Assembly: GCA_949372755.1 (NCBI GenBank)
Contig: CASIBO010000011.1
Coordinates: 186,001-250,000 of the forward strand
Origin: UBA9926 sp018645765
Lineage (GTDB): Bacteria; Pseudomonadota; Gammaproteobacteria; Pseudomonadales; Azotimanducaceae
Direction: 5' to 3'
DNA: 64,000 nucleotides
The translations under genes were made by a program, and so were the position numbers. The notes beneath the pieces were generated by a model. It did no database searches. It saw only the letters and a list, made by a program, of their open reading frames with translations, and had not been told where the DNA came from. Below are positions 17,411 through 26,300 of this stretch, piece after piece; the first letter of the stretch is position 1; the number at the start of each line of letters is the position of its first letter.

Positions 17411-18136
17411 TTGCTTCGACGTTTACTGGGGGCCATCAACCGGCCTTGCCTACTCTGTGATCAGAGCCAATCTGAGCCTTGTGGTTTGTGCGCGCTCTGT
17501 CAAAAAGACCTGCCCTGGCTCGCCCGCGGTTGCCCACGCTGCGCAATGCCATGGCCAGATCATAAAGGCCTCTACAACTGCTTTAACCAGCTCCCGAGAT
17601 TCAATCAGTGCCAAGCTGCATTTGCCTACGACTTCCCGATCAAACAACTGATCCTTACGTTCAAGGACCACGGTAACCTCGCCGCAGGTCACGCGCTCAC
17701 CCTGTGTCTCGCCCAGCGCATCGTGCGCGACGCGACCCCGAGCGTCATCCCAGACCTTCTGATACCGGTACCGAGCAGCTGGCGAAAGCGACGGCAGCGG
17801 GGGTACAACCCCGCCGCGCTGATCGCCAAAGACCTTGCCCGGGTACTCAACCGCCCTTGGACGCCAAAATTCCTAAAGACGCGCCCTACCCAGCAGGACC
17901 GCAAGCATCAGTCTAGGCAGCAACGACTCAATGACGTGACCAATCCTTTTTACCTAACGCGCGCCAGAGCGCCCTGCCACATTGCGATCATCGATGATGT
18001 TGTGACCTCAATGGCCACGGCAAATCACGTCGCCGAAAGACTGCAGCAGGCCGGCTTTCACAACATTTCACTTTGGGCACTCGCAAGATCCCTACCGCCA
18101 GGGGCCAACAATCGTCCAGACACCATCGACGACTAA
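17411..18136 (+). CDS. comF: ComF-family phosphoribosyltransferase-like protein
   Basis: About 241 residues. The N-terminal zinc-finger-like region has CLLC, CGLC and CPRCAMP pairs, followed by the ComF segment KQLILTFKDHGN and the phosphoribosyltransferase half with LIPVPSSWRKRRQRGYNPA and the PRPP loop IAIIDDVVTSMAT. The loop carries Met where most relatives have Gly (DDVVTTGAT), so PRPP binding may be altered. ComF proteins are needed for DNA uptake in naturally competent bacteria. Here bioH/bioF, frequent neighbours, are absent. The TTG at 17411 is chosen because GGGGGAGGG lies seven bases upstream; a TTG at 17393 is possible. The pilus genes elsewhere in the window would support competence. 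Confidence 0.8.
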   Translation: MLRRLLGAINRPCLLCDQSQSEPCGLCALCQKDLPWLARGCPRCAMPWPDHKGLYNCFNQLPRFNQCQAAFAYDFPIKQLILTFKDHGNLAAGHALTLCLAQRIVRDATPSVIPDLLIPVPSSWRKRRQRGYNPAALIAKDLARVLNRPWTPKFLKTRPTQQDRKHQSRQQRLNDVTNPFYLTRARAPCHIAIIDDVVTSMATANHVAERLQQAGFHNISLWALARSLPPGANNRPDTIDD

Positions 18137-18192
18137 TGCGTCCCAACACGAGCCTGTGGTAGAGTCGCGCAAGGTTAACAAAAGGAGCACTC

Positions 18193-19044
18193 ATGGACTG
18201 GCAGAACATTGATATCAAAACGGCCTTTCGGTCGGAAATGTTGGCACCAGACCCGATTCAGAACGCGCACTACATTGTCGTATCTGATGGTGAAATCCTC
18301 GGCTGTGATACCCATGACCGCTGGCAGCCCTTAAATGACGATGAACTGCATTGGAGCGGCATTGCCACTGAGTCAAGGCATTTCCTCGGCTGGGTGGACG
18401 ATGCCCCGATCTTTGCGCTTGAGGCTGACGCCGATAGCGATGAGCCTGTTGGCTATCGATTCGAATCCCTATGGTCTTTCCTCAACACTGTTGATATCAA
18501 CCTGTTCTATCTCATCGGTCGAGCGAAGCAAATCGTTGAGTGGTTTCAGACCCACCGCCATTGTGGGCAATGCGGGGGCGAGACATCCTCTGAAAGCCAG
18601 GATCGGTCTCGAAAATGCTTAGACTGCGGTCAAATGTTTTACCCACGCCTGTCGCCATCAATCATTGTGTGCATCAACAAAGGCGAGGACATTTTGCTCG
18701 CCAAGAACGCCAATGCACGCGCCAATTTTTATAGCGTTTTGGCGGGCTTCGTTGAGCCTGGCGAATCGATTGAGGATACGGTCCATCGAGAGGTTTTTGA
18801 AGAAGTCGGCCTTAAAGTAAAAAATCTGAAATATTTCGGCAGTCAATCTTGGCCTTTCCCAAATTCTTTAATGCTCGGATTTCATGCTGAATACGATAGC
18901 GGCGAAATTGAGATTCAAGAGGAGGAACTCAGCGACGCGCAATGGTTTCATTTTGATGCGCTCCCCAACCCGCCTGCAATGATTTCTATTTCGGGTTGGC
19001 TCATCAATGATTTCATCGAGCGAGCCCGAGCCGGAACGGTATAA
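18193..19044 (+). CDS. nudC: NADH pyrophosphatase (mRNA NAD-decapping Nudix hydrolase)
   Basis: A 283-residue Nudix enzyme that cleaves NADH to NMNH and AMP and can remove NAD caps from RNA. The zinc site is four cysteines: C124, C127, C142 and C145. The Nudix box starts at GFVEPGES (185-192) and ends with REVFEEVGL (199-207). The NADH-specific motif after it reads SQSWPFPNS (217-225), where the textbook form is SQPWPFPxS, so one Pro is Ser. An AAGGAG-like site precedes the ATG. It is three bases from modA, but functional linkage is unlikely. Confidence 0.92.
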   Translation: MDWQNIDIKTAFRSEMLAPDPIQNAHYIVVSDGEILGCDTHDRWQPLNDDELHWSGIATESRHFLGWVDDAPIFALEADADSDEPVGYRFESLWSFLNTVDINLFYLIGRAKQIVEWFQTHRHCGQCGGETSSESQDRSRKCLDCGQMFYPRLSPSIIVCINKGEDILLAKNANARANFYSVLAGFVEPGESIEDTVHREVFEEVGLKVKNLKYFGSQSWPFPNSLMLGFHAEYDSGEIEIQEEELSDAQWFHFDALPNPPAMISISGWLINDFIERARAGTV

Positions 19045-19046
19045 CC

Positions 19047-19796
19047 ATGACACTTTTTCGGGCTGGCGTTTTTCTCTGGTCTTTGATCTGCGCGTCCCAG
19101 ACTTACGCTGAGGGGCCCGCCCGGATCGCCGTTGCCGCGAATTTTAAGGCGACACTGGCGGTTCTCATTGATGCCTTAGCGCAATCAGACCCAGCCTCGC
19201 AGTCAAACTATCAATTGGTGAGTGGTTCAACTGGCGTCCTATTCGCCCAAATCAGCGCAGGTGCGCCCTTCGATTTGTTTTTAGCCGCCGATTCTGCCCG
19301 GCCGGAACAGCTGCACACTCAGAGCCGCTTTTCACATCATCAACCCAAGGTTTACGCCCAGGGCCGCCTGGCGCTTTGGATACCCGGTCGAGACCGGCCA
19401 TGGGACGCGATCTTCGCCACTTTTGAGGGGGATTTGGCCATTGCCAATCCAGCCCTTGCGCCATACGGCGCAGCCGCCAGCGCCTTGCTCGAGGCACCTT
19501 TATTTCAGCGAGCACCAAGGCGTATCCAAGGCAATAACGTCCATCAGGCTTATCAGTTTGTTGAGACGGGTAATGCGCAAGCGGCACTGATTTCGCTCAC
19601 GCAATTGCTTCAAGCGAAGGTCCCGCCAGATCAATACTATCTGCCAGCCCAAGTCCAATACCCTGCGATTATGCAAAAACGGATTTTGTTATCGGACCAT
19701 CCTGCAGCCCGTGCCCTCGATCAGTTTCTCGCAACACCCCGTGCCGCTGCGATTATCAAACAGGCGGGCTATCACGCGGCGCTGGCGCGAGAGTAG
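19047..19796 (+). CDS. modA: Molybdate ABC transporter substrate-binding protein
   Basis: A 249-residue periplasmic binding protein with a signal peptide (to about TYAEG) and the ModA fold: IAVAANFKATLAVL at the mature N-terminus, LVSGSTGVLFAQISAGAPFDLFLAADSARP, the GRLALW strand, and IANPALAPYGAAA. The ST of SGSTG and the later serine/alanine loop bind the oxyanion. It captures molybdate or tungstate for the permease ModB. Genes modA, modB and modC are consecutive with gaps or overlaps of a few bases. Confidence 0.93.
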   Translation: MTLFRAGVFLWSLICASQTYAEGPARIAVAANFKATLAVLIDALAQSDPASQSNYQLVSGSTGVLFAQISAGAPFDLFLAADSARPEQLHTQSRFSHHQPKVYAQGRLALWIPGRDRPWDAIFATFEGDLAIANPALAPYGAAASALLEAPLFQRAPRRIQGNNVHQAYQFVETGNAQAALISLTQLLQAKVPPDQYYLPAQVQYPAIMQKRILLSDHPAARALDQFLATPRAAAIIKQAGYHAALARE

Positions 19797-19799
19797 GTC

Positions 19800-20486
19800 A
19801 TGGAACAAGACCTCATCACACTTGGCACGTCGATCCGGCTCGCGAGCTTCACTACGATCATCTTAGCGATCTTCGGTACGCCCCTTGCCTGGTGGCTCGC
19901 CAGAAGCCAGTCCCCACTAACCGCCCTCTGCATTCCGCTTTTGGCCTTACCGCTGGTTCTACCGCCAACGGTTATTGGTTTTTATCTACTGCTTGCATTT
20001 TCGCCGCAACACTTTTTTGGCGCCGCATGGCTCGATTGGTTTGGCAGCAGTTTGGCCTTTAGTTTCGAGGGCCTTCTGCTGGGCTCGCTGGTCTATTCGT
20101 TACCCTTTTACATTCAACCAATGGTCGTCGCATTCAAAGCGATCCCGGGCACCCTGCTTGATGCCGCAAAAACCTTAGGCGCTGGCTGGCTTGATCGGTT
20201 CTTCACGGTGATTTTACCCTTATCTAAAAACGGCCTCTTGATCGCGACGACCTTGACCTTTACGCATACCTTGGGTGAATTTGGGATCGTTTTGATGATC
20301 GGCGGTAATCTACCAGGCGAAACCCGAGTATTGTCCATCGCCCTCTTTGACTATGTTGAAACGCTTAATTACGACAAAGCACACCTGCTGGCCGCTGGCC
20401 TTGTGGGCTTTAGTTTGCTGGCCATGGTTCTCATCCAATGGCTCACAAAAGACCGCCCGGCGGGACACACGGACGATCTAGGATGA
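19800..20486 (+). CDS. modB: Molybdate ABC transporter permease
   Basis: A 228-residue inner membrane protein with about five hydrophobic helices. It carries the permease loop that contacts the ATPase (DAAKTLGAGWLDRFFTVILP). TLTFTHTLGEFGIVLMIGGN is typical of ModB. It starts three bases after the modA stop, and its own stop overlaps the modC start. Confidence 0.93.
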   Translation: MEQDLITLGTSIRLASFTTIILAIFGTPLAWWLARSQSPLTALCIPLLALPLVLPPTVIGFYLLLAFSPQHFFGAAWLDWFGSSLAFSFEGLLLGSLVYSLPFYIQPMVVAFKAIPGTLLDAAKTLGAGWLDRFFTVILPLSKNGLLIATTLTFTHTLGEFGIVLMIGGNLPGETRVLSIALFDYVETLNYDKAHLLAAGLVGFSLLAMVLIQWLTKDRPAGHTDDLG

Positions 20487-21577
20487 GCTTTCTAACGGCC
20501 GTTTTATCGGTAAAACAAGGTGCCAAAACGTTACTCGCGACCCCCTTCGAGCTCCAAGCCCAAGGCGTGACCGCGCTCTTCGGCCCGTCCGGGGCGGGCA
20601 AGACCACGCTCCTGAGGGCTTTGGCCGGTCTCATTCCAGACCAGCAGACTCGGGGCAGCGTTATCCATTCCCAATACGGTCCTTGGGAGACTGAGCACTT
20701 TCACTTGGCGCCAGAAAAACGCGGCATTGGCCTGGTCTTTCAGCATCAACAACTCTTTCCACATCTGACCGTTAGCGAGAACCTACGCTACGCCCAAAAG
20801 CGTCAGCATGATGGGCCAAAACTGGCCTTTGATGAGATTGTTTCTATTTTTGGACTCGGGCCGTTATTAATGCGTCATCCTCAAGCCCTCTCTGGCGGCG
20901 AGTCGCAACGTGCGGCGCTTGCCCGCGCTTTAATCAATGCGCCTCGACTGCTGCTCATGGATGAACCCCTCGCCGCGCTGGATTGGGCTGCGCGCACCGA
21001 AATCCTGAGCGCCTTGAGTCATATTAAAACGGAACTTCAGCTCCCCATGGTCTATGTCAGCCATCAATGGGATGAGGTGATTCAATTGGCTGATCACGTT
21101 CAAATGATGGAGCAAGGTAAAATCCTTCGATCAGACCCGCTTGCGGCGTTAACCACCGATATCGATTTCATCACCCAAGAGCAACGTTTGGCCAGTGCGA
21201 TCCTCATGACGCAAGTGTCCAGCCATCTACCGGATGAGCGACTGACCGAATTAGCCCTTGGTGATCAAACCATTTTAGTCCCGATGATCACCGCGAAGCC
21301 GAGCACCGATGTTCGCCTATTAATCAGAATGCTGGATGTCAGTTTGGTCGCAGAACCGGTTGCCCGCTCGAGTATTCTAAACACCTTAGCCTGTCGGGTT
21401 GCCCATATTAAAGATCATGAAGGCGCCGCTTTGGTCTTGCTTGCCTGCGAGGGGCAGTTTTTCAATGCGCGGATAACCGCTCGATCCAAACGATTACTCG
21501 AACTCGAAGTGGGGCAACCCATATTTGCTCAAATTAAAGCCACGGCGCTGAACAGCCCAGGACCCCAGGATGGATGA
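20483..21577 (+). CDS. modC: Molybdate ABC transporter ATP-binding protein
   Basis: About 364 residues. The ATPase domain has Walker A GPSGAGKTT, the Q-loop VFQHQQLFPHLTV, the signature LSGGESQRAALARAL and Walker B LLLMDEPLAALD. A C-terminal MOP/TOBE-like domain (about residues 290-355, SILNTLACRVAHIKD onward) fits a regulatory oxyanion-binding role. The ATG at 20483 overlaps the modB stop (ATGA). The C-terminus overlaps the srkA start by eight bases. No ModE-type regulator gene is visible nearby. Confidence 0.93.
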   Translation: MSFLTAVLSVKQGAKTLLATPFELQAQGVTALFGPSGAGKTTLLRALAGLIPDQQTRGSVIHSQYGPWETEHFHLAPEKRGIGLVFQHQQLFPHLTVSENLRYAQKRQHDGPKLAFDEIVSIFGLGPLLMRHPQALSGGESQRAALARALINAPRLLLMDEPLAALDWAARTEILSALSHIKTELQLPMVYVSHQWDEVIQLADHVQMMEQGKILRSDPLAALTTDIDFITQEQRLASAILMTQVSSHLPDERLTELALGDQTILVPMITAKPSTDVRLLIRMLDVSLVAEPVARSSILNTLACRVAHIKDHEGAALVLLACEGQFFNARITARSKRLLELEVGQPIFAQIKATALNSPGPQDG

Positions 21578-22553
21578 TTTTAAACAACTCTCGCCGGACT
21601 TAATTCTCGATGCGATTGACGACCTGGGGTATCAAACAGATGCTCGGATTCTTGAACTCAACAGTTACGAAAATCGTGTGTTTCAAATTGGCATTGAGTC
21701 GGCTGAGCCGGTGATTGCAAAGTTTTATCGGTCCAACCGTTGGACCACCGATATGATCATCGAGGAACATCAATTCGCCGCTGCCCTCGCAGACAATGAT
21801 CTATCGGTCGTCCCCCCTATTGATCGCGCGGGGCAATCACTGTTCGAATTTAAGGAATACCGATTCGCATTATTCAAAAAGCGCGGTGGCCGCGCGCCCG
21901 CGGTCGATAATCTCGATTGCCTGGAATCCCTTGGGCGGCACATTGCCATGATTCACAATGTCGGCGGGGCCGCGGACTTCCAGTTTCGGCCCAATCTCTC
22001 GGCCCAAGAGTTTGGCCACGACGCCCGCGCGACCCTCCTGGATCTGAACTTTTTACCGGATGGATTAAGGCCGGCTTATGAATCGGTCAGCGCCGAGGCC
22101 CTGAGACTCGTGGATCTACAGTTTATCGAGGGCACCTATAAACGACTCAGGCTCCACGGTGACTGTCATATGGGGAACGTGCTTTGGCGAGAGGACACGC
22201 CGCACTTTGTTGACTTCGACGATGCCCGTGGCGGACCCGCTATTCAAGATCTTTGGATGCTGCTATCAGGCGATCGGCAAAGCCAGCTCGGCCAGCTGAA
22301 AGCCATCTTGAAGGGTTATCAGGATTTTAGAGACTTTGACTTCAGGGAATTACGGCTCATTGAGCCGCTCAGGACCCTTCGCCTTATGCATCAATCAGCC
22401 TGGATCGCGCGCCGCTGGGCGGAGCCAGCCTTTCAACGGGCCTTTCCGTTTTTTGATACCGAGCGCTATTGGTCCACCCACATCCTCGAACTCCGTGAGC
22501 AATGTGGCGCCTTGGTTGAAGAGCCCTTGAACCTTACGGGCTATGCCTATTGA
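21570..22553 (+). CDS. srkA: Stress-response serine/threonine kinase SrkA (YihE)
   Basis: A 327-residue kinase of the SrkA/RdoA family, which lowers death under envelope and oxidative stress in E. coli. It has the choline-kinase-like fold: EPVIAKFYRSNRW with the ATP-binding Lys, the catalytic LHGDCHMGNVLW, and the metal-binding VDFDDARGGPAIQDLW. The length matches E. coli SrkA. The usual neighbour dsbA is not present. It overlaps modC by eight bases and the convergent acyltransferase gene by twenty at its end. Confidence 0.9.
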   Translation: MDDFKQLSPDLILDAIDDLGYQTDARILELNSYENRVFQIGIESAEPVIAKFYRSNRWTTDMIIEEHQFAAALADNDLSVVPPIDRAGQSLFEFKEYRFALFKKRGGRAPAVDNLDCLESLGRHIAMIHNVGGAADFQFRPNLSAQEFGHDARATLLDLNFLPDGLRPAYESVSAEALRLVDLQFIEGTYKRLRLHGDCHMGNVLWREDTPHFVDFDDARGGPAIQDLWMLLSGDRQSQLGQLKAILKGYQDFRDFDFRELRLIEPLRTLRLMHQSAWIARRWAEPAFQRAFPFFDTERYWSTHILELREQCGALVEEPLNLTGYAY

Positions 22554-23694
22554 AAACGCGCAGAGCGGGATTGGCATAGATCGATAGCCAGACCGCACGA
22601 TCCTCAACCTTGCACCGATTCAGCCTTTGTTCGAATTGCGCAATCTGCTGGGCATCTGCGACGGGTACATGTGCAGGATGGGAAAAATCAGGCTGCAGGG
22701 CCGAGACCGCCCAATGATTGATGGGGAACAACTGGGTCCCAGCGAGAATTTGTCGATCAACCGCTGCGGCAACAACGTCTAGATCATCATAATCACCGTC
22801 AAGTGGTCGTCCTACATTCAGATGAACGCGCCCTTTGTAGCCACTCAAGCCTAGGGCCATATTTTTCAAATCTTCACCCGGAGCCTTTTGGTAAGACCCG
22901 GTCGCATCGATCGACTTGAGCTCGCGAGCCTTCTCGACGTCCAGTGGATCAAATTCATAGGACAGACACAATGGCACAATATTGAGCGCACGAATTTTCT
23001 CAGAGAGGGGCATTTTCCGATCGCTCAATTGCAACATCTTGAGAACCGAGGCATCGGTTTCATCAATCGCGTTCTTTGCGCGCCCCTCACTCTGCGCGAG
23101 CCATACCGAGTCACCATCATCGATTTGGGCTTGAATGAAGGCAGAGCTCATCACAAGATCCTTATACACCGTTCGCGGATTGTCCCCCGTGCGGTTAATG
23201 AAAAAGCTCTTATTCAAGCGCATTAAATCGGTCGCAAACGGTTGCTGAATGAGATTATCGCCCACGGCAATGAAGACCGTTTTCAACTGAGCGCGATGGC
23301 GCAATAAATTCAAGAACATCGAATCACACGCGATATCGCGATGATTACTGAGAAACAAATACCCTTGGCTCGGATCCAAATCCGCCAAACCCGAAATCGT
23401 CAAGTCATCAAGGGTTGAGACCACCAATCGCTCAACGTAATCCCGAACAACGCCTTGGAAACCTGCAATTGAGTCCACCGCCGCCAACCGCTTGTGCAAC
23501 CCTCGACGGACAAGCACGCGAACCAAAGCCGGCAACAAGGCCATCATGGTCGGGTGCGTCCAAGCACCGATAAGGTCTATGAGCGTTTTATCGTTTATCA
23601 AGCGCGACAAAACCGCTGCCACTTCAGGATCGCTATAGGGGAGATTTGATGAGGATGCATCTTGCATCATGGTTCTAGACTCAGTTAAGTTCAC
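22534..23694 (-). CDS. PlsC-like glycerophospholipid acyltransferase
   Basis: About 386 residues with the acyltransferase block I FLSNHRDIACDSMF, containing the NHxxxxD motif. Block II is near SFFINRTGDNPRTV, and block III is SVWLAQSEGRAKNAIDETD, in which SEGR holds the glycerol-phosphate-binding Glu-Gly. It should transfer acyl groups to a phosphoglycerol acceptor at the inner membrane. The GTG at 23694 has GGAAG about seven bases upstream; the ATG at 23670 lacks such a site. Only 26 bp separate it from the divergent GNAT gene. The exact acceptor is not determined. Confidence 0.78.
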   Translation of the reverse strand: MNLTESRTMMQDASSSNLPYSDPEVAAVLSRLINDKTLIDLIGAWTHPTMMALLPALVRVLVRRGLHKRLAAVDSIAGFQGVVRDYVERLVVSTLDDLTISGLADLDPSQGYLFLSNHRDIACDSMFLNLLRHRAQLKTVFIAVGDNLIQQPFATDLMRLNKSFFINRTGDNPRTVYKDLVMSSAFIQAQIDDGDSVWLAQSEGRAKNAIDETDASVLKMLQLSDRKMPLSEKIRALNIVPLCLSYEFDPLDVEKARELKSIDATGSYQKAPGEDLKNMALGLSGYKGRVHLNVGRPLDGDYDDLDVVAAAVDRQILAGTQLFPINHWAVSALQPDFSHPAHVPVADAQQIAQFEQRLNRCKVEDRAVWLSIYANPALRVFNRHSP

Positions 23695-23720
23695 AGGCCA
23701 ACTTCCGACTGTACCAGCTC

Positions 23721-24221
23721 ATGACCCTTTTTCGACCTGCGATGTTCAAAGACTTGGGCGCAATTAATGCCCTCTACAACGATTATATTCTAAATTCTGC
23801 TGCGACATTCGACCTCGAGCCCATTTCTTTCTCAGACAAAACCAAGTGGTTCGAACAATTCGACGAGAGCGGCCGGTCCCAGCTGTGGGTGGCCTTTGAC
23901 AATACAAATTTTGTGGGCTTCGCCACCAGCCAGCCATTTAGGCCGAAAGCCGGCTACCGCAATACCGTCGAAACCAGCATTTACATCAACCCGAGCGCCA
24001 TTGGTAAAGGCTATGGGACTGCGTTGTATCGGCATTTATTTTTAGCCTTGGATGCAACGCCCGTGAAACAAGCGATTGCCATCGTGACCCGGCCGAACCC
24101 CGCGAGCGTCAAACTCCATCAGCAGCTTGGATTTCAGACGGTTGGCGAACTCACAGATGTCGGTGAGAAGTTTGGCAAGGCGCAGAGCGTTTATATTATG
24201 CAAAGAACAAAGGCTGAATAA
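23721..24221 (+). CDS. GNAT N-acetyltransferase, PAT/MnaT-like
   Basis: A 166-residue acetyltransferase of the phosphinothricin acetyltransferase-like group. FRPAMFKDLGAINALYNDYI is the usual N-terminus, ETSIYINPSAIGKGYGTALY contains the acetyl-CoA pyrophosphate loop (GKGYGT), and NPASVKLHQQLGFQTVGEL is the C-terminal family motif. Relatives acetylate methionine sulfone/sulfoximine, phosphinothricin or amino groups of small molecules. The substrate is unknown. It converges with the TSUP gene with a 26 bp overlap. Confidence 0.82.
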   Translation: MTLFRPAMFKDLGAINALYNDYILNSAATFDLEPISFSDKTKWFEQFDESGRSQLWVAFDNTNFVGFATSQPFRPKAGYRNTVETSIYINPSAIGKGYGTALYRHLFLALDATPVKQAIAIVTRPNPASVKLHQQLGFQTVGELTDVGEKFGKAQSVYIMQRTKAE

Positions 24222-24951
24222 CCAACCAAGCCCCGACGCCTTGCAGAATGATGAACACCAAACGGCGTACCCACTGATCGGGGATCTGGGCGAGCTTTCG
24301 CTGCAGGCCCATCGTGATCAGAATCACCAAGGGCAAAGCCAAAGCCGTTTTAAGGAGTACTGCTTCCGTGAAATGGCCATAAACTGCACCCATCATCGCG
24401 CGACTGAACGTCGAAAGAAAAAACACGGCTAACAGCGTCAACCGGATGGTAGCAACCGTCTCAGGCTGACGATATAGAAAGTAGGCAATCGGCGCTCCAG
24501 CCGCACTGTAAAGGCCGCCAAAGAAGCCGCCGAGGAAACCAACACAAATCGCTGCCGGGTTTGAAGACGCCGACGGCCATTGCGCCGGTTTGAACATCAT
24601 AAAAAGGCCCGCAGTCATCACCATCAACCCCAACCCCGTTTTCAAAAGGTGGTCTAAACGCTGACCGAACTGATCCAAAAAGACAAAGCCGGCCGCAAGG
24701 CTTGGCAGCAAACCAAGTGAGATGAACAGCAGCAGCCGAGTATTGATCCCTCGCCGAGATTGACGCAGCACCAGCCACGTATTCGTCATCGAAATGATTG
24801 AGATGATGGCAGTGACTTCCAGGATCGAAAAAAGATCCAGTGCCGCCGTGGCCGCGACGATAATCAGCCCCATCGCAAAACCCGTAATCGTTTGCGTGAG
24901 AGCAGCAAAGGCCACAATCAAAAGAAAGACGCCTAAGGTAGGTAAATCCAT
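24196..24951 (-). CDS. TSUP (TauE/SafE) family membrane permease
   Basis: A 251-residue protein with about seven to eight hydrophobic helices. It has the duplicated TSUP motifs: TQTITGFAMGLIIVA near the N-terminus and CVGFLGGFFGGLYSAAGAPIAYFLY in the second half. Such carriers move sulfite, sulfonates or other organic anions across the inner membrane. It is divergent from the SDR gene with 46 bp between starts. The substrate is not deducible. Confidence 0.85.
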   Translation of the reverse strand: MDLPTLGVFLLIVAFAALTQTITGFAMGLIIVAATAALDLFSILEVTAIISIISMTNTWLVLRQSRRGINTRLLLFISLGLLPSLAAGFVFLDQFGQRLDHLLKTGLGLMVMTAGLFMMFKPAQWPSASSNPAAICVGFLGGFFGGLYSAAGAPIAYFLYRQPETVATIRLTLLAVFFLSTFSRAMMGAVYGHFTEAVLLKTALALPLVILITMGLQRKLAQIPDQWVRRLVFIILQGVGAWLVIQPLFFA

Positions 24952-24997
24952 AACCGTTTTCCGTTACACTGGCTTCAAACTTCAACTCAAAATTTAT

Positions 24998-25780
24998 ATG
25001 GAACTAGAACTCACTGCTCGAACGGTGTTCGTGAGCGGCAGTCACCGCGGTACCGGGCGCACGATTGCCGAGCATTTCAAGGCTGAGGGTGCGCGGGTGA
25101 TTGTACACGGCCCGGATGAGGCAGCGCTATTACCACTCAAGGCGGCTTTTCCGCTCGGCGTGACGGGCCCACTCTGGACCGATGAAGGCTGCCAAGCGGT
25201 GATCGCGCAAATTCAGCAACACACCCAAACATTGGATGTTTTAGTGAACAACTATGGCACTGCGGGCCACGGCACTTGGACCTCGACGAGCGCCGATGAC
25301 TGGCGAGACCTGTATGAGCACAATGTTTTGTCCGTTAGTCGAATCACCCAAGGCTTATTACCGATGCTTAACGCGTCCTCTCAGGGCCGTATCATTAATC
25401 TTGGAACAATCGGCTCGACGCGCCCCAACAAAACCATGCCCCACTACTATGCCGCTAAAGGCGCCTTGGCGACCCTCACGGCGGGACTGGCAAAAGCCGC
25501 TGAGAGCAAACAGCTAACGGTTAATCTGGTTTCACCGGGGCTGATCCGAACCCCTGAGGTCGAAGCCGCCTACCTTTCAACCGCGCAAAAACGCGGCTGG
25601 GGAGAGACTTTCGAGGAGGCCGAGGAGAAGATCACAGAGGCTTTTTTTGAAAACCCTTTAGGCCGAATTGCAACGCGTGCGGAGGTGGCAGATATCGTTG
25701 TATTTTTAGCGTCAGCCCGTGCCAGCTTTGTAAATGGCCAAAATATTCGCGTCGATGGCGGCGCTGTCGGAATCGTTTAA
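24998..25780 (+). CDS. Short-chain dehydrogenase/reductase
   Basis: About 260 residues with the SDR fold. The cofactor motif reads SGSHRGTGRTIA near residue 11. The NNAG motif is NNYGTAG, and the catalytic Tyr-Lys are in HYYAAKGAL. A C-terminal strand motif NGQNIRVDGGA completes the fold. The oxidised or reduced substrate is unknown; fabG-like or sugar/steroid dehydrogenase roles are possible. The ATG at 24998 is chosen because the first strand (RTVFVSG) follows after eight residues; the frame is open upstream but not coding-like. It precedes hemJ by 12 bp. Confidence 0.85.
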   Translation: MELELTARTVFVSGSHRGTGRTIAEHFKAEGARVIVHGPDEAALLPLKAAFPLGVTGPLWTDEGCQAVIAQIQQHTQTLDVLVNNYGTAGHGTWTSTSADDWRDLYEHNVLSVSRITQGLLPMLNASSQGRIINLGTIGSTRPNKTMPHYYAAKGALATLTAGLAKAAESKQLTVNLVSPGLIRTPEVEAAYLSTAQKRGWGETFEEAEEKITEAFFENPLGRIATRAEVADIVVFLASARASFVNGQNIRVDGGAVGIV

Positions 25781-25792
25781 GAGGCGCCGGAT

Positions 25793-26206
25793 ATGCTCTG
25801 GATCAAAGTAATACATGTCTTATTCGTCATCGCCTGGATGGCCGGAGTTTTTTATCTACCTCGGATTTTAGTGCATGCGGTTGAAGGCAAAGCGGCCGGT
25901 GAAGACACCCGCAGGCTGGTCATTATGGCCGAAAAACTCGTTCGATTTTCAACCGTCATGATGGTCCTCGCACTGATACCCGGACTAATCCTTTGGTTGC
26001 ATTATGGCTTTTCAGGCCAATGGCTCTATTGGAAATTGGCATTCGTTGTGGGGCTCGGCGGGTATCAATGGCAATCCTTCCGCTACGCGGCGCAACTCAA
26101 GCGGGGTCAGGTTATACGGCGCGCTTTATTCTTTCGTCTGTACAACGAAGCGGCGCTGTTTTTGCTAACCCCCATCCTCATCCTTGTTATTGTGAAGCCC
26201 TTTTAA
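25793..26206 (+). CDS. hemJ: Protoporphyrinogen IX oxidase HemJ
   Basis: A 137-residue inner membrane protein with four hydrophobic helices. It matches HemJ (UPF0093): WIKVIHVLFVIAWMAGVFYL with the conserved His at the N-terminus, YLPRILVHAVEG, the YWKLAFV segment, and a C-terminal FRLYNEAALFLLTPILILVI, running on to the end VKPF. HemJ oxidises protoporphyrinogen IX to protoporphyrin IX in heme synthesis. It belongs to the broad CopD-like fold, but the family-specific residues favour HemJ. Confidence 0.82.
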   Translation: MLWIKVIHVLFVIAWMAGVFYLPRILVHAVEGKAAGEDTRRLVIMAEKLVRFSTVMMVLALIPGLILWLHYGFSGQWLYWKLAFVVGLGGYQWQSFRYAAQLKRGQVIRRALFFRLYNEAALFLLTPILILVIVKPF

Positions 26207-26300
26207 ACGACAAGGTCGTCGCCGTTACCGGAAGCAGGCCTAAAAAAGCGCCCCTGCCCTGCTATCATAAGACACTTCAACCGACTTGATGTGACCGCAA

